In this document: positions 34,753 through 44,049 of the stretch, piece after piece
Numbering within the stretch: position 1 is the first letter of the stretch
Layout: every line of letters begins with the position of its first letter
Assembly: GCF_039543825.1 (NCBI RefSeq)
Contig: NZ_BAABKM010000002.1
Span: forward strand, 590,133 to 654,132
Length of the DNA: 64,000 bases
Direction of reading: 5' to 3'
Source: Nocardioides conyzicola
Lineage (GTDB): Bacteria > Actinomycetota > Actinomycetes > Propionibacteriales > Nocardioidaceae
Notes under the pieces: model-generated
Told to the model about the DNA's origin: nothing
Seen by the model: the letters and a program-made list of their open reading frames with translations, nothing else
Database searches by the model: none
Translations under genes and position numbers: made by a program

Positions 34753-35619
34753 GTGCGCTTCGCCATCAGCACCGCCTTCCAGCCGGTCGACCACCTGATC
34801 CCCCTGGCCCGAGCCGCCGACGAGCTCGGCTACCACTCGATCGCGGTCCCCGACCACGTGGTCGACCTGGAGACCCTGGCGACGCCGTACCCCTACACGC
34901 CGGACGGTGAGCGACGCTGGGACCACGACGCCGCCTGGCCCGACCCGTGGGTGCTGATCGGTGCGCTCTCCGCGGTGACGACCAGGCTGCGCTTCCTGAC
35001 CTCGGTCTACGTGCCCGCGATCCGCAACCCCTTCCAGGTCGCCAAGAGCGTCGGCACCGCCGCCGTGCTGTCGGGCAACCGGGTCAGCCTCGGGGTCGGC
35101 ATCGGCTGGTGCCGCGAGGAGTTCGAGCTGCTCGAGCAGGACTTCTCCACGCGTGGGAAGCGGACCGACGAGGCACTCGCGCTGCTGGCCGAGCTCTGGA
35201 AGCCGGGCTGGACGGAGTTCGAGGGCACCTTCTACCACGCCCCGCGCCTCGTGATGGAGCCGACGCCGACCGAGCCGATCCCGATCATCGTCGGAGGGCT
35301 CTCGGACATCGCCTTCCGCCGGGCCGCGCGCCACGACGGCTGGGTCGGCGACCTCTACTCGATCGAGGAGGCGACCTCGATCGCCGGCCGGCTGGCGGCC
35401 GCTCGCGCCGAGATCGGCGCGGAGGGCGACTTCTCGGTGATCACCGCCCTCAACGACGCCTTCCTCCCCGAGCACTTCGAACAGGCGCGGGCCGGCGGCG
35501 TCACGGACTGCTGGACGATGCCGTGGGCCTACTACCACGGACTCGACGCCACGCTGGAGCAGAAGCTCGACGCGATGCAGCGCTTCGCTGCCGACGTGCT
35601 CGTGCCCCTCAACGGGTAG
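34753..35619 (+). CDS. LLM-family, probably F420-dependent, oxidoreductase
   Basis: The 288-aa protein has the luciferase-like TIM-barrel pattern of the Rv3520c/TIGR03619-type F420-dependent subgroup: ARAADELGYHSIAVPDHVV, the TSVYVPAIRNPFQVAKS strand, SLGVGIGWCREEFE, and PIIVGGLSDIAFRRAARHDGWVGD. It probably transfers hydride between F420 and an unidentified substrate. The cofactor choice is supported by fbiC 2 kb upstream but not proved. GTG 34753 is set by the -10 box. Regulation by a TetR-family repressor is likely from the operator. Confidence 0.85.
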   Translation: MRFAISTAFQPVDHLIPLARAADELGYHSIAVPDHVVDLETLATPYPYTPDGERRWDHDAAWPDPWVLIGALSAVTTRLRFLTSVYVPAIRNPFQVAKSVGTAAVLSGNRVSLGVGIGWCREEFELLEQDFSTRGKRTDEALALLAELWKPGWTEFEGTFYHAPRLVMEPTPTEPIPIIVGGLSDIAFRRAARHDGWVGDLYSIEEATSIAGRLAAARAEIGAEGDFSVITALNDAFLPEHFEQARAGGVTDCWTMPWAYYHGLDATLEQKLDAMQRFAADVLVPLNG

Positions 35620-35625
35620 CGGTCG

Positions 35626-36066
35626 TCAGCCGGCCGCGCGGCGCTCGGCGACGTACGCCAGGCGCCGCAACGCCTCGACGTTGCGCCACGTCAGGGGCGG
35701 GGTGCGCAGCACCTTGGGCACCAGCCGCCCGGGGCCGGAGATCGCGTCCTCGACGATGATGACGTCGGTCTCGGCACTGACCGCCTCCAGCCGGATCGTC
35801 ACCTCGGCCGTGCCCGTCGGCCGGGCGCGGGCGTGCAGCCGCAGCATCGAGCCCGGCACCACGTCGACGACCTCGGTGGTGTCGTCGATGAGCAGCGGCC
35901 AGCTGCCCACCGAGTGATGGAGCTTCGCGCCGACCGCCGGCCAGTGGTCGTCCACCTCGCGCATGCGCGAGGCACCCACCACCCACAGGGGGTAGAGCCA
36001 GCCGTCGGCGAGCACCTCCCAGACCTGCTCGGGAGTCGCGTGCATCCGTCGGGTGTTGGTCGCCAT
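35626..36066 (-). CDS. SRPBCC-family protein
   Basis: This 146-aa protein begins with ATPEQVWEVLADGWLYPLWV, the first strand-helix of the SRPBCC/polyketide-cyclase fold, and continues with alternating strands and a long C-terminal helix (NVEALRRLAYVAERR). These proteins bind hydrophobic ligands. It is convergent with the LLM gene (6 bp apart), and an 18-bp palindrome lies 33 bp upstream of its ATG. The function is unknown. Confidence 0.8.
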   Translation of the reverse strand: MATNTRRMHATPEQVWEVLADGWLYPLWVVGASRMREVDDHWPAVGAKLHHSVGSWPLLIDDTTEVVDVVPGSMLRLHARARPTGTAEVTIRLEAVSAETDVIIVEDAISGPGRLVPKVLRTPPLTWRNVEALRRLAYVAERRAAG

Positions 36067-36098
36067 GAGCCGGAGGTACCCCGCCTCGCGTGCTCGCA

Positions 36099-36116
36099 CG
36101 CGGTGTCGACACCGCG
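36099..36116. promoter_or_regulatory. 18-bp perfect palindrome upstream of the SRPBCC gene
   Basis: CGCGGTGTCGACACCGCG is fully self-complementary and centred about 41 bp before the ATG at 36066, a position suited to an operator. No regulator gene adjoins it. Confidence 0.4.
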
Positions 36117-36130
36117 GAGCAGAAATTGAA

Positions 36131-36162
36131 GAACCGCCGGGGTCTCGGGTCCCCGGCGGTTC
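36131..36162 (-). terminator. intrinsic terminator after guaA
   Basis: GAACCGCCGGGG and CCCCGGCGGTTC form a perfect 12-bp stem with an 8-base loop. On the minus strand the stem is followed by a U-rich stretch (TTCAATTTCT), as expected for termination downstream of guaA. Confidence 0.8.
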
Positions 36163-36253
36163 GTTGATAAATGTATGGGTTCGGAACGCTCTTGTCTGCC
36201 TACTTGCAGAAACCTTGCGGAAACTTCTTGAACCCCGGCTCAACGCGTCTGGT

Positions 36254-37834
36254 TCACTCCCACTCGATGGTGCCCGGGGGCTTCGAGGTGATGTCGACGG
36301 TGACCCGGTTGATCTCCCGGACCTCGTTGGTGATCCGCGTGGAGATCCGCTCCATCAGGTCGTAGGGCAGGCGCGCCCAGTCGGCGGTCATCGCGTCCTC
36401 GGAGGTGACCGGACGCAGCACGACCGGGTGCCCGTAGGTGCGCCCGTCGCCCTGGACGCCGACGGAGCGGACGTCGGCCAGCAGCACGACCGGCATCTGC
36501 CAGATGGTGCGGTCCAGCCCCGAGCGGGTCAGCTCCTCGCGGGCGATCGCGTCGGCCTCGCGCAGGATGTCGAGTCGCTCGCGGGTCACCTCGCCGATGA
36601 TCCGGATGCCGAGGCCGGGGCCGGGGAAGGGGTGCCGCCAGACGATCTCGCCGGGGAGGCCGAGCTGCTCGCCGACCAGTCGGACCTCGTCCTTGAAGAG
36701 CGTGCGCAGCGGCTCGACCAGCTCGAACTCGAGGTCGTCCGGGAGACCGCCGACGTTGTGGTGCGACTTGATGTTGGAGGTGCCCGCTCCCCCGCCCGAC
36801 TCGACGACGTCGGGGTAGAGCGTGCCCTGCACCAGGAACGCGACGCTGTCGGCGTGCTCCCCGGTGACGGCATCGCCGAGGACCTCGGCCTCGGCGGCCT
36901 CAAAGGTGCGGATGAACTCGCGGCCGATGATCTTGCGCTTCTCCTCGGGGTCGGTGACCCCGGCGAGGGCGTCGAGGAACTGCTTCTCCGCGTCGACGAC
37001 GACCAGCTCGGCGCCGGTCGCGGCGACGAAGTCGCGCTCGATCTGCTCGGTCTCGCCCTTGCGCATCAGCCCGTGGTCGACGTACACGCAGGTCAGCCGG
37101 TCGCCGATCGCGCGCTGCACGATCGCGGCCGCGACGGCGGAGTCGACACCACCGGACAGGCCGCAGATCGCCTTGCCGCGCTCGCCGATCTGGGCGCGGA
37201 TCTTGTCGACCTGCTCGTCGACGATGTTGACCATCGTCCAGGTCTGCCGGCAGTGGGCGATGTCGACCAGGAAGTGCTCGAGCACCTTCTGGCCGTGCTC
37301 GGTGTGCAGCACCTCGGGGTGCCACTGGACGCCGGCCAGGCCGCGCTCGACGTCCTCGAAGGCAGCGACCGGGGTGTCGGGGGTCGACGCCAGCACGTCG
37401 AAGCCGGCGGGGGCGGCGACGACCGAGTCGCCGTGCGACATCCACACGGTGTGGGCGGCCGGGATGTCGCCGAGCAGGGTGCCGCCGTCGCTGACCGTGA
37501 CGGCGGTGCGGCCGTACTCGCGAGCACCCGTGGGGGCCACCTCGCCGCCGAGGCCGCGCGCCATCAGCTGGAAGCCGTAGCACATGCCGAAGACGGGGGT
37601 GCCGGCCGTGAAGACCGCGGTGTCGATCGCGGGGGCGCCCTCGGCGTACACCGACGAGGGTCCGCCGGACAGGATGATCGCCTTGGGACCGCGCGCGAGC
37701 ATCTCGGAGACCGGCATCGTGTGCGGCACGATCTCGGAGTAGACCCGGGCCTCGCGCACGCGGCGCGCGATCAGCTGGGCGTACTGCGCCCCGAAGTCGA
37801 CCACCAGGACCAGGTCATGCTCAGCCGCCGTCAT
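36254..37834 (-). CDS. guaA: GMP synthase (glutamine-hydrolysing)
   Basis: The 526-aa enzyme aminates XMP to GMP. The N-terminal class I amidotransferase domain has GMCYGFQ with the catalytic Cys and GVQWHPEV with the His. The ATP-pyrophosphatase domain has the P-loop LSGGVDSAV, and the C-terminal dimerisation domain ends KPPGTIEWE, the universal GuaA terminus. The ATG at 37834 is fixed by a leaderless -10 box. guaB2 and guaB3 lie about 18-22 kb away in the same orientation, resembling the mycobacterial gene order around choD. Confidence 0.96.
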   Translation of the reverse strand: MTAAEHDLVLVVDFGAQYAQLIARRVREARVYSEIVPHTMPVSEMLARGPKAIILSGGPSSVYAEGAPAIDTAVFTAGTPVFGMCYGFQLMARGLGGEVAPTGAREYGRTAVTVSDGGTLLGDIPAAHTVWMSHGDSVVAAPAGFDVLASTPDTPVAAFEDVERGLAGVQWHPEVLHTEHGQKVLEHFLVDIAHCRQTWTMVNIVDEQVDKIRAQIGERGKAICGLSGGVDSAVAAAIVQRAIGDRLTCVYVDHGLMRKGETEQIERDFVAATGAELVVVDAEKQFLDALAGVTDPEEKRKIIGREFIRTFEAAEAEVLGDAVTGEHADSVAFLVQGTLYPDVVESGGGAGTSNIKSHHNVGGLPDDLEFELVEPLRTLFKDEVRLVGEQLGLPGEIVWRHPFPGPGLGIRIIGEVTRERLDILREADAIAREELTRSGLDRTIWQMPVVLLADVRSVGVQGDGRTYGHPVVLRPVTSEDAMTADWARLPYDLMERISTRITNEVREINRVTVDITSKPPGTIEWE

Positions 37835-37841
37835 GCGGCCA

Positions 37842-37847
37842 AGCCTA
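37842..37847 (-). promoter_or_regulatory. -10 box of a probable leaderless promoter for guaA
   Basis: On the minus strand TAGGCT lies seven bases before the ATG of guaA. The hairpin at 37879-37916 is upstream of it and so belongs to the previous transcription unit. Confidence 0.5.
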
Positions 37848-37878
37848 TCGGGACTCCACCCCTGCCCTGGACGTGCAT

Positions 37879-37916
37879 CAGGGCCCGGCCGGGGAGGGAG
37901 GGATGGCCGGGCCCTG
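37879..37916 (-). terminator. hairpin terminator between the GMC oxidase gene and guaA
   Basis: CAGGGCCCGGCC pairs perfectly over 12 bp with GGCCGGGCCCTG around a 14-base purine-rich loop. It lies about 155 bp after the GMC oxidase stop and upstream of the guaA promoter. Confidence 0.7.
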
Positions 37917-38071
37917 ACCGTCCCTGCAACTGCGGAACAGCGCCTGGACATGGGACCCGACGGTGGGAGGGAGCGTGCTTGCCGGGTCCGCTGGCTCAAC
38001 GACAGGTCGAGAGGCGGGTCACGGGACGGAACCGAGATATTTGAGGTTTCTGTGAACGACCCGTCGAGCGG

Positions 38072-39787
38072 TCAGCTGACGCCGACGATCGGCAGGCGGA
38101 GCGCGCCGGGTGCGCTGTCCGGGACGACCGGAGCGACCGGGCGAACCGGGGCGATCCGGCGGTACGCCGAGCCCAGGTCGGGTCGCGTGTCCGTCTCCCC
38201 CTTGTTGGGCCAGAACGCCATCGCCCGCTCCGCCTGCGCGGTGATCGTCAGCGACGGGTTCACCCCCAGGTTGGCGGTCACCGCGGAGCCGTCCGCGACG
38301 TGCAGCCCCGGGTGCCCGTAGAGGCGCTGGTAGGGGTCGACCACGCCGGTCTCGGGGGCGTCGCCGATGGCGCAGCCTCCGATGAAGTGGGCGGTCAGCG
38401 GCTTGTTGAAGGCGTCGCCGACGGCGCTGCCGGGGAACCCGTCCATGATGTCCGCCATCATCCGGATCGCCTCGTTGCCGGCCGGGATCCAGGTCGGGTT
38501 GGGGACGCCGTGGCCCTGCTTGGAGGTCACGTAGCGCCTGCGCGTGAACGGGATCCGCTTCGTGTACGTCGTGATCGAGTTGTCGAGGCTCTGCATCACC
38601 AGCGCGATCACGGTGCGCTCCGACCAGTGCTTCATGTCGTAGAGGTTGGCGACGTCGCGGCGCTGGGCCCACATCTCCCGCAGCCAGGTGCGCCAGCGCG
38701 GCTCGTCGCCGTCGCCGTCCGTGAGCACCGACTGCAGCAGCGACATCAGGTTGCTGCCGGGGCCGTAGCGGACCGGCTCGATGTGGGTGTTGGCGTCGGG
38801 GTGGAAGCTCGACGTGATCGCGATGCCCTGGCTGTAGTCGACGTCTGCGTCGCGGGGGCCGATGACGCCGCCGATGGACTCCGAGTTGGTGCGGGACAGG
38901 TAGCCGATGCGCTCGGAGACCTGCGGGAGGTGACCCTCGTCCTTCATCTGGTGCAGCAGCCGCTGGGTGCCGAGCGCGGAGGCCGCGAAGACGACCTGCT
39001 CGGCGGTGAGCACGCGGCGCGACGTACGCCGGTTGATCTTGGCCTTGGTGTAGCGGACGTGGACGTCGTACCCGCCCTCGGTGCGGGGCGCGACCCGGGT
39101 GACGGTGGTCAGCGGCAGCACCTTCGCGCCGTTGCCCTCGGCCAGGTGCAGGTAGTTCTTGACCAGGGTGTTCTTGGCGTTGTGCCGGCAGCCCGTCATG
39201 CAGGAGCCGCAGCCGATGCAGGTCCGGCGCTCCGGCCCGGCGCCGCCGAAGAACGGGTCGTCGACTGTCTGGCCCATGCCGGCGCCCTCGTCGCCGAAGA
39301 AGACGCCGACCGGGGTCGGGTGGAACGTGTCGGCCACCCCCATCTCGGTGGCGACCTTCTCCATGACGTCGTCGGACGGCGTGCGCAGGGGGTTCTCGAC
39401 GACGCCGAGCATCCGCTTGGCCTGGTCGTAGTACGGCGCGAGCTCCTCGCGCCAGTCGGTGATGTGGCTCCACTGCGCGTCCTCGTAGAACGGCGACATC
39501 GGCTCGTACAGCGTGTTGGCGTAGACCAGCGAGCCGCCGCCGACCCCGGCGCCGGAGACGATCAGGCAGTCGCGCAGCGCGTCGATGCGCTGGATGCCGT
39601 AGCAGCCGACCTCGGGCCGGAAGAGGTACTTGGAGACCTCGAACGACGTCTCGGGCAGGTCCTCGTCCTCGAACCGGGCACCGGCCTCGATGACGCCGAC
39701 CCGGTAGCCCTTCTCGGTCAGCCGCAGCGCCGTGACGGAGCCGCCGAAGCCCGAGCCGATGACCAGGACGTCGAAGTCGTACGTCAT
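38072..39787 (-). CDS. GMC-family FAD oxidoreductase (ChoD-like)
   Basis: This 571-aa flavoprotein has the N-terminal FAD motif GSGFGGSVTALRLTEKGY (from about residue 11), the CIGCGSCMTGCRHNAKNT segment with four cysteines typical of the ChoD/long-chain-alcohol-oxidase branch, and the C-terminal VADGSAVTANLGVNPSLTITA block with a histidine-containing active-site region. Relatives are called cholesterol oxidase (Rv3409c ChoD), but the true substrate is debated and may be a long-chain alcohol. It overlaps the upstream semialdehyde dehydrogenase by 4 bp, so the pair probably act in sequence (alcohol to aldehyde to acid). Confidence 0.85.
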   Translation of the reverse strand: MTYDFDVLVIGSGFGGSVTALRLTEKGYRVGVIEAGARFEDEDLPETSFEVSKYLFRPEVGCYGIQRIDALRDCLIVSGAGVGGGSLVYANTLYEPMSPFYEDAQWSHITDWREELAPYYDQAKRMLGVVENPLRTPSDDVMEKVATEMGVADTFHPTPVGVFFGDEGAGMGQTVDDPFFGGAGPERRTCIGCGSCMTGCRHNAKNTLVKNYLHLAEGNGAKVLPLTTVTRVAPRTEGGYDVHVRYTKAKINRRTSRRVLTAEQVVFAASALGTQRLLHQMKDEGHLPQVSERIGYLSRTNSESIGGVIGPRDADVDYSQGIAITSSFHPDANTHIEPVRYGPGSNLMSLLQSVLTDGDGDEPRWRTWLREMWAQRRDVANLYDMKHWSERTVIALVMQSLDNSITTYTKRIPFTRRRYVTSKQGHGVPNPTWIPAGNEAIRMMADIMDGFPGSAVGDAFNKPLTAHFIGGCAIGDAPETGVVDPYQRLYGHPGLHVADGSAVTANLGVNPSLTITAQAERAMAFWPNKGETDTRPDLGSAYRRIAPVRPVAPVVPDSAPGALRLPIVGVS

Positions 39788-41406
39788 GCCCGGCCCAGCT
39801 TCTTGAGGAGGCGGAGGTTGACGGTCATCACCTTCGCGTAGAGCTCGTCGGACATGCCGAGCTGCGGGCCGAGCGGCATCACCCGCTGGGTCGCGACCGA
39901 CTGGGTCTCGGTGAACCGCAGCACCCCCTCGGCGCCCTGGCGGCGGCCGGTGCCGGACTCGCGCATGCCGCCCATCGGGGTGTCGAGGCTGGCGAAGGTG
40001 GCGCCGAAGGCCTCGTTGATGTTCACCGTGCCGCACTTGATGTAGCGCGCGATGAAGCGCGCCCGGGCGCCGTCCTGGCTGTAGATCGACGCGTTCAGTC
40101 CGTAGTCACCGCCGTTGGCGCGGGCGATGGCGTCCGCCTCGTCGTGGAACCGGTAGAGCGACACGACCGGGCCGAAGGTCTCCTTGCCGAAGCAGGTCAT
40201 GTCGGGCGTGACGCCCTCCAGGATCGTGGGCTCGAAGTAGTAGGGCCCGAGGTCGGGGCGGTGGTTGCCGCCGGTGAGGACCCGGGCTCCCTTGGCCACC
40301 GCGTCGTCGACGTGCGCGACGACGGTGTCGAGCTGGGCCTGCGAGATGAGCGTGCCCATGTCGTTGCCCCAGTCGAGGGTCGCGCCCAGGGTCATCGCCT
40401 GGGTGCGGGCGACGAAGCGCTCGACGAAGCGGTCGTAGACCTGGTCGGCCACGAACATCCGCTCGATCGAGACGCAGAGCTGGCCCGAGCTGGAGAACGA
40501 CGCGCGCACGGCGCCCTCGGCCGCCTTCTCGAGGTCGGCGTCGCGCAGGACGAGGAGGGGGTTCTTGCCGCCGAGCTCGAGCGAGCTGCCGATCAGCCGG
40601 TCGGCGCACGCGCGGGCGACGAGCCGGCCGGTGGCCGTGGAGCCGGTGAAGCAGACGTAATCGGCCCGGTCGATGATCGCGCCGCCGATCTCCGGGCCGG
40701 AGCCCGCGACGACCTGCCAGATGTCCTTCGGGAAGCCGGCCTCCTCGAGCAGCTCGGCGCCGAGGAGCGCGGACAGCATCGTCTGGGCGTCCGGCTTGGT
40801 GACGACCGCGTTGCCGGCCACGATCGCGGCGAGGCCGTCGATCAGGGCGAGGTTGAAGGGGTAGTTCCACGGCGAGATGATCCCGACGACGCCCTTGGGC
40901 ACCCGGTTGATCTCGGCGCGCGTCAGCACCGGGAAGACACCCGGGACGCGGCGGGTGCCGAGGTGCCGGCTCGCCGTACGGCCGTAGTAGCGGGCGGTCA
41001 GCGCGACGTGCAGCGGCTCGTCGAACGCGTGCTTGCGGGCCTTGCCGTTCTCCCACACGATCAGGTCGACGATCTCGTCCTGCCGGTCGAGCACGATGTC
41101 GTGCAGACGCAGCAGCATCTCGGAGCGCACCGCGACCGGGGTGCGCGCCCATGCCACCTGGGCCTGCCGGGCCCGGCTGAAGGCCTCGGCCACGTCCTGC
41201 GGCGTCGACTGCGGGATGTGCGCCAGCGGGGCGTCGTTGAGCGGGGAGCGCACCTCGGCGGTGGTCCCGCTGGTCGCCACCAGGCGGGCGGTGAGCGCGC
41301 CGACGTACTCCGGCTCCAGGGCGTACGACGCGCGCGGGTCGTGCTCGGGGTCCGGTGGCCCGACGAGGGCCGGATCGCCAGCAGGGTTGGGGTTCTGGGC
41401 GCTCAT
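39784..41406 (-). CDS. succinate-semialdehyde dehydrogenase-like aldehyde dehydrogenase
   Basis: The 540-aa NAD(P)-dependent ALDH has the PWNYPFNLALIDGLAAIVAGN motif, LELGGKNP with the general-base Glu, and SSGQLCVSIERMFV with the catalytic Cys. The N-terminal extension of about 50 residues and overall similarity match actinobacterial GabD2-type proteins annotated as succinic semialdehyde dehydrogenase. Given its coupling to the GMC oxidase, longer aldehydes are also plausible substrates. A strong hairpin separates it from the next upstream operon. Confidence 0.85.
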   Translation of the reverse strand: MSAQNPNPAGDPALVGPPDPEHDPRASYALEPEYVGALTARLVATSGTTAEVRSPLNDAPLAHIPQSTPQDVAEAFSRARQAQVAWARTPVAVRSEMLLRLHDIVLDRQDEIVDLIVWENGKARKHAFDEPLHVALTARYYGRTASRHLGTRRVPGVFPVLTRAEINRVPKGVVGIISPWNYPFNLALIDGLAAIVAGNAVVTKPDAQTMLSALLGAELLEEAGFPKDIWQVVAGSGPEIGGAIIDRADYVCFTGSTATGRLVARACADRLIGSSLELGGKNPLLVLRDADLEKAAEGAVRASFSSSGQLCVSIERMFVADQVYDRFVERFVARTQAMTLGATLDWGNDMGTLISQAQLDTVVAHVDDAVAKGARVLTGGNHRPDLGPYYFEPTILEGVTPDMTCFGKETFGPVVSLYRFHDEADAIARANGGDYGLNASIYSQDGARARFIARYIKCGTVNINEAFGATFASLDTPMGGMRESGTGRRQGAEGVLRFTETQSVATQRVMPLGPQLGMSDELYAKVMTVNLRLLKKLGRA

Positions 41407-41427
41407 GGGACCGAGGGTACGCGGGTC

Positions 41428-41467
41428 GTCCGCCTCAGTCCGGTGGATGGACCGGTCTGAGGCGGAC
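41428..41467 (-). terminator. hairpin terminator after the aldehyde dehydrogenase operon
   Basis: GTCCGCCTCAG and CTGAGGCGGAC pair perfectly over 11 bp, and inside them CCGGT pairs with ACCGG. It starts 10 bp after the aldehyde dehydrogenase stop and separates that operon from the semialdehyde dehydrogenase gene. Confidence 0.75.
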
Positions 41468-41476
41468 GAACGCGCG

Positions 41477-42916
41477 TCACGGCTTGTAGATCGACTTCAG
41501 CTCGGTGTACTGCGCGAGACCCTCGGGGCCGAACTCGCGGCCGACGCCCGAGTTCTTGAAGCCGCCGAAGGGCGCCGCGAAGTCCATCGTGTAGGTGTTG
41601 ACGCCGTACGTGCCGGCGCGGACCTGGCGGGCTACGTCGAGACCGGCCTCGACGTCGCCGGTCCAGACGGTGCCGGCGAGGCCGTACTCGGAGTCGTTGG
41701 CGATCCGGATCGCGTCGTCCACGTCGTCGAAGGGGATGACCGAGAGGACCGGCCCGAAGATCTCCTCCTGGGCGATCCGCATCCCGTTGTTGACGTCGGC
41801 GAAGATCGTCGGCCGCACGTACCAGCCGGACGACAGCCCGTCGGGCATGCCGTTGCCGCCGAGGACGACGCGGGCACCCTCCTCCTGGCCGAGCGCGATG
41901 TACTTCTCGACGCGCTCCTGCTGACGCTGCGCGACCATCGGGCCGATCTCGGTCGCGGGGTCGAGCGGGTCGCCGACCTGCATGCCACCGACCCCCGCCG
42001 CGAGGGCCTCGACGACGTTCTCGTAGTTGGCGCGCGAGGCGAGGATCCGGGTCTGGGCGACGCAGGCCTGGCCGGAGTTCATCAGGGCGGTGAACTTCAG
42101 GCCCTCGACCGTGGCGGCGAGGTCGGCGTCGTCGAGGACGATCGCCGCGGACTTGCCGCCGAGCTCGAGCGAGACCCGCTTGAGCTGCTCGCCGCACACG
42201 GCGCCGATCTTGCGGCCGGCGGCGGTGGAGCCGGTGAAGGCGACCTTGTCGATGCCGGGGTGCGCGACCAGGTGCTCGCCGACCTCACGGCCGGCGGCGA
42301 CGATGTTGACGACACCGGCGGGTACGCCGGCCTCCATGAGGAGATCGGCCATCAGGTAGGTGTCGAGCGGGGTCTCCGGGGCCGGCTTGACCACGATGGT
42401 GCAGCCCGCGAGCAGGGCAGGGATCAGCTTGGACATGATCGTGAACTGCGGGACGTTCCACGGCGGGATGGCCGCTACGACGCCCACGGGCTCGTGCCGC
42501 ACGATGACCTCGCCGAGCGAGCCGGCGCGGCTCTCCTCCCAGGGGAAGGAGCGCGCGATGGTGAGGAACGCCTCGATCTGCATCCACGGGGCCGGCGCCT
42601 GCGCGAGGTTGGAGAAGGACAGCGGCGAGCCCATCTCGGTCGAGATGATCTCGGCCATGTCGCCCATCTTGCCGGCGTACAGGTTCGAGAAGTTCTGCAC
42701 GACGTCGATCCGCTCTGCGGGCGACATCCGCGGCCACGGGCCGGAGTCGAACGCGCGACGGGCGGCGGCGACCGCGGCGTCGATGTCGGCCTTGCTGCCC
42801 TCGGGCACGGTCGCGACGACCTGCTCCGAGTGGGGCGAGACGACCTGGATGGTGTCCCCGGTGGCGGGGGCTGCCCACTCGCCGTCGATGAAGAGGGTGC
42901 TCTGGTCGAGGCTCAC
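41477..42916 (-). CDS. aldehyde dehydrogenase
   Basis: This 479-aa NAD(P) aldehyde dehydrogenase has IPPWNVPQFTIMSKLIPALL, LELGGKSAAIV (general-base Glu) and MNSGQACVAQTRIL (catalytic Cys), and ends with GVGREFGPEGLAQYTELKSI. Proteins of this group oxidise a broad range of aldehydes to acids. It is the last gene of a three-gene operon with the lipocalin-like and phosphotransferase-like genes, 24 bp after the former. The operon context suggests one dedicated substrate. Confidence 0.9.
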   Translation of the reverse strand: MSLDQSTLFIDGEWAAPATGDTIQVVSPHSEQVVATVPEGSKADIDAAVAAARRAFDSGPWPRMSPAERIDVVQNFSNLYAGKMGDMAEIISTEMGSPLSFSNLAQAPAPWMQIEAFLTIARSFPWEESRAGSLGEVIVRHEPVGVVAAIPPWNVPQFTIMSKLIPALLAGCTIVVKPAPETPLDTYLMADLLMEAGVPAGVVNIVAAGREVGEHLVAHPGIDKVAFTGSTAAGRKIGAVCGEQLKRVSLELGGKSAAIVLDDADLAATVEGLKFTALMNSGQACVAQTRILASRANYENVVEALAAGVGGMQVGDPLDPATEIGPMVAQRQQERVEKYIALGQEEGARVVLGGNGMPDGLSSGWYVRPTIFADVNNGMRIAQEEIFGPVLSVIPFDDVDDAIRIANDSEYGLAGTVWTGDVEAGLDVARQVRAGTYGVNTYTMDFAAPFGGFKNSGVGREFGPEGLAQYTELKSIYKP

Positions 42917-42940
42917 TGCGATCTCCTGTGGTTCGGGCGG

Positions 42941-44047
42941 TTAGGGGGCGAGGGTGAAGAAGTCGGTGAAGCCGGACGGGTCGTGGCGGCCGATGCAGAA
43001 GTGCTCGAACAGGCCCCAGCCCTCCGCCCCGTCCAGGGTGGCGCGGCCGACGTGGTCGACGCAGCCGAACATGAAGCGGCCCTGCACGGCGGGGTCGTCC
43101 ATGTCGTAGGTGACGCGCTCGGTGAAGCGCTCGCCCTTCCACGCGCCGTGGATCCAGTCCGGGTCGCCGCCGTACCCACCACCGACGTGGAGAGGTACGG
43201 CGAGCCGCGACTCGACCTCGAGCACGACCGGCTTGCCCTCGGGCGTCGTCGCCGTGATGGTGGCGCCGGTCGGCGTACGGGTGCCGGAGGCGTAGTGGAT
43301 GTCGATCAGCGGCCAGCCGAGCTGCTCGACCCGACCGTCCTTCCAGACCCGCGTGCAGTCGTTGAGCGTGCGGAAGCCGTCGGGGCTCTCCTGGATGATG
43401 ATGACGACGGCGAAGTCCTCGAACTGCACGGGGACGTAGAGCCACCACATGCCCTCGAAGGGCGGGTCCGCTGGCGCTCCTGGGGGTTCCGCCTCCCCCA
43501 CGGGGCGGATCCCCCAGGAGCGGTCTCGGCTCCCGAGCCAGGTGGCCGGGTCGACCGTGATCTCCTCACCGTCGATCACGATCGCGCCGCTCCACGACCC
43601 GAGCTGCGCGAAGCGCTGGGCGTCCAGCGTGACCCGGCTGCCGGAGCGCAGCACGTGCGGCTGCTCCTGGACGACGTCGCAGGTGGCCTCCCAGGTCAGG
43701 TCGGCGGACATCCCCTCGGTCTCCTCGAGGACGATCCGGACCTTGTTGAGGGGCTCGGGCACCTCGATGCGGTAGGCGCCGACGTGCGGGTTCATCCGGT
43801 CCTGGTCGATCAGGTCGGAGAGGTGCACGGCGGTCTGCTTGCCGTTGCGGGCGACCAGGATGAAGGCGTCCTTGGTGCCGAGGTTGGGGTAGTAGCCCAG
43901 GCCGGTGATCACCATGATGTCGCCCGTGCGGTCGTGGGCGTTGAAGTACGACCGGTCGTAGAAGTTGCGGTCGCTGCTGTTGGCCCAGGCGAGCGGCAGT
44001 GGCGCCTGGTGCAGCGGGAACTCGTCCAGCGGGCTGATGCCACTCAT
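42941..44047 (-). CDS. uncharacterised two-domain lipocalin-like protein
   Basis: This 368-aa protein is rich in beta strands and shows G-S-R-D-R-S-W-G-I-R (about 182-191), resembling the RxxSWG motif in CrtC/AttH-type two-lipocalin proteins. It also has NFYDRSYFNAHDRTGDIMVITGLGYYPN at the N-terminus (tentatively a DUF7064/7065-like protein). No catalytic assignment is possible. It is 2 bp after the phosphotransferase-like gene and 24 bp before the aldehyde dehydrogenase gene, so the three gene products probably work on one hydrophobic compound. Confidence 0.65.
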   Translation of the reverse strand: MSGISPLDEFPLHQAPLPLAWANSSDRNFYDRSYFNAHDRTGDIMVITGLGYYPNLGTKDAFILVARNGKQTAVHLSDLIDQDRMNPHVGAYRIEVPEPLNKVRIVLEETEGMSADLTWEATCDVVQEQPHVLRSGSRVTLDAQRFAQLGSWSGAIVIDGEEITVDPATWLGSRDRSWGIRPVGEAEPPGAPADPPFEGMWWLYVPVQFEDFAVVIIIQESPDGFRTLNDCTRVWKDGRVEQLGWPLIDIHYASGTRTPTGATITATTPEGKPVVLEVESRLAVPLHVGGGYGGDPDWIHGAWKGERFTERVTYDMDDPAVQGRFMFGCVDHVGRATLDGAEGWGLFEHFCIGRHDPSGFTDFFTLAP

Positions 44048-44049
44048 CG

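Noticed and set aside
36163..36253. A possible tRNA or small RNA in the AT-richer spacer after guaA
   Set aside because: I could not fold a cloverleaf or find the tRNA T-loop and acceptor pattern. Only the terminator and palindrome are supported.
36053..38044. A long open frame opposite guaA
   Set aside because: It is a codon-phase shadow of guaA, which is unambiguous on the minus strand.
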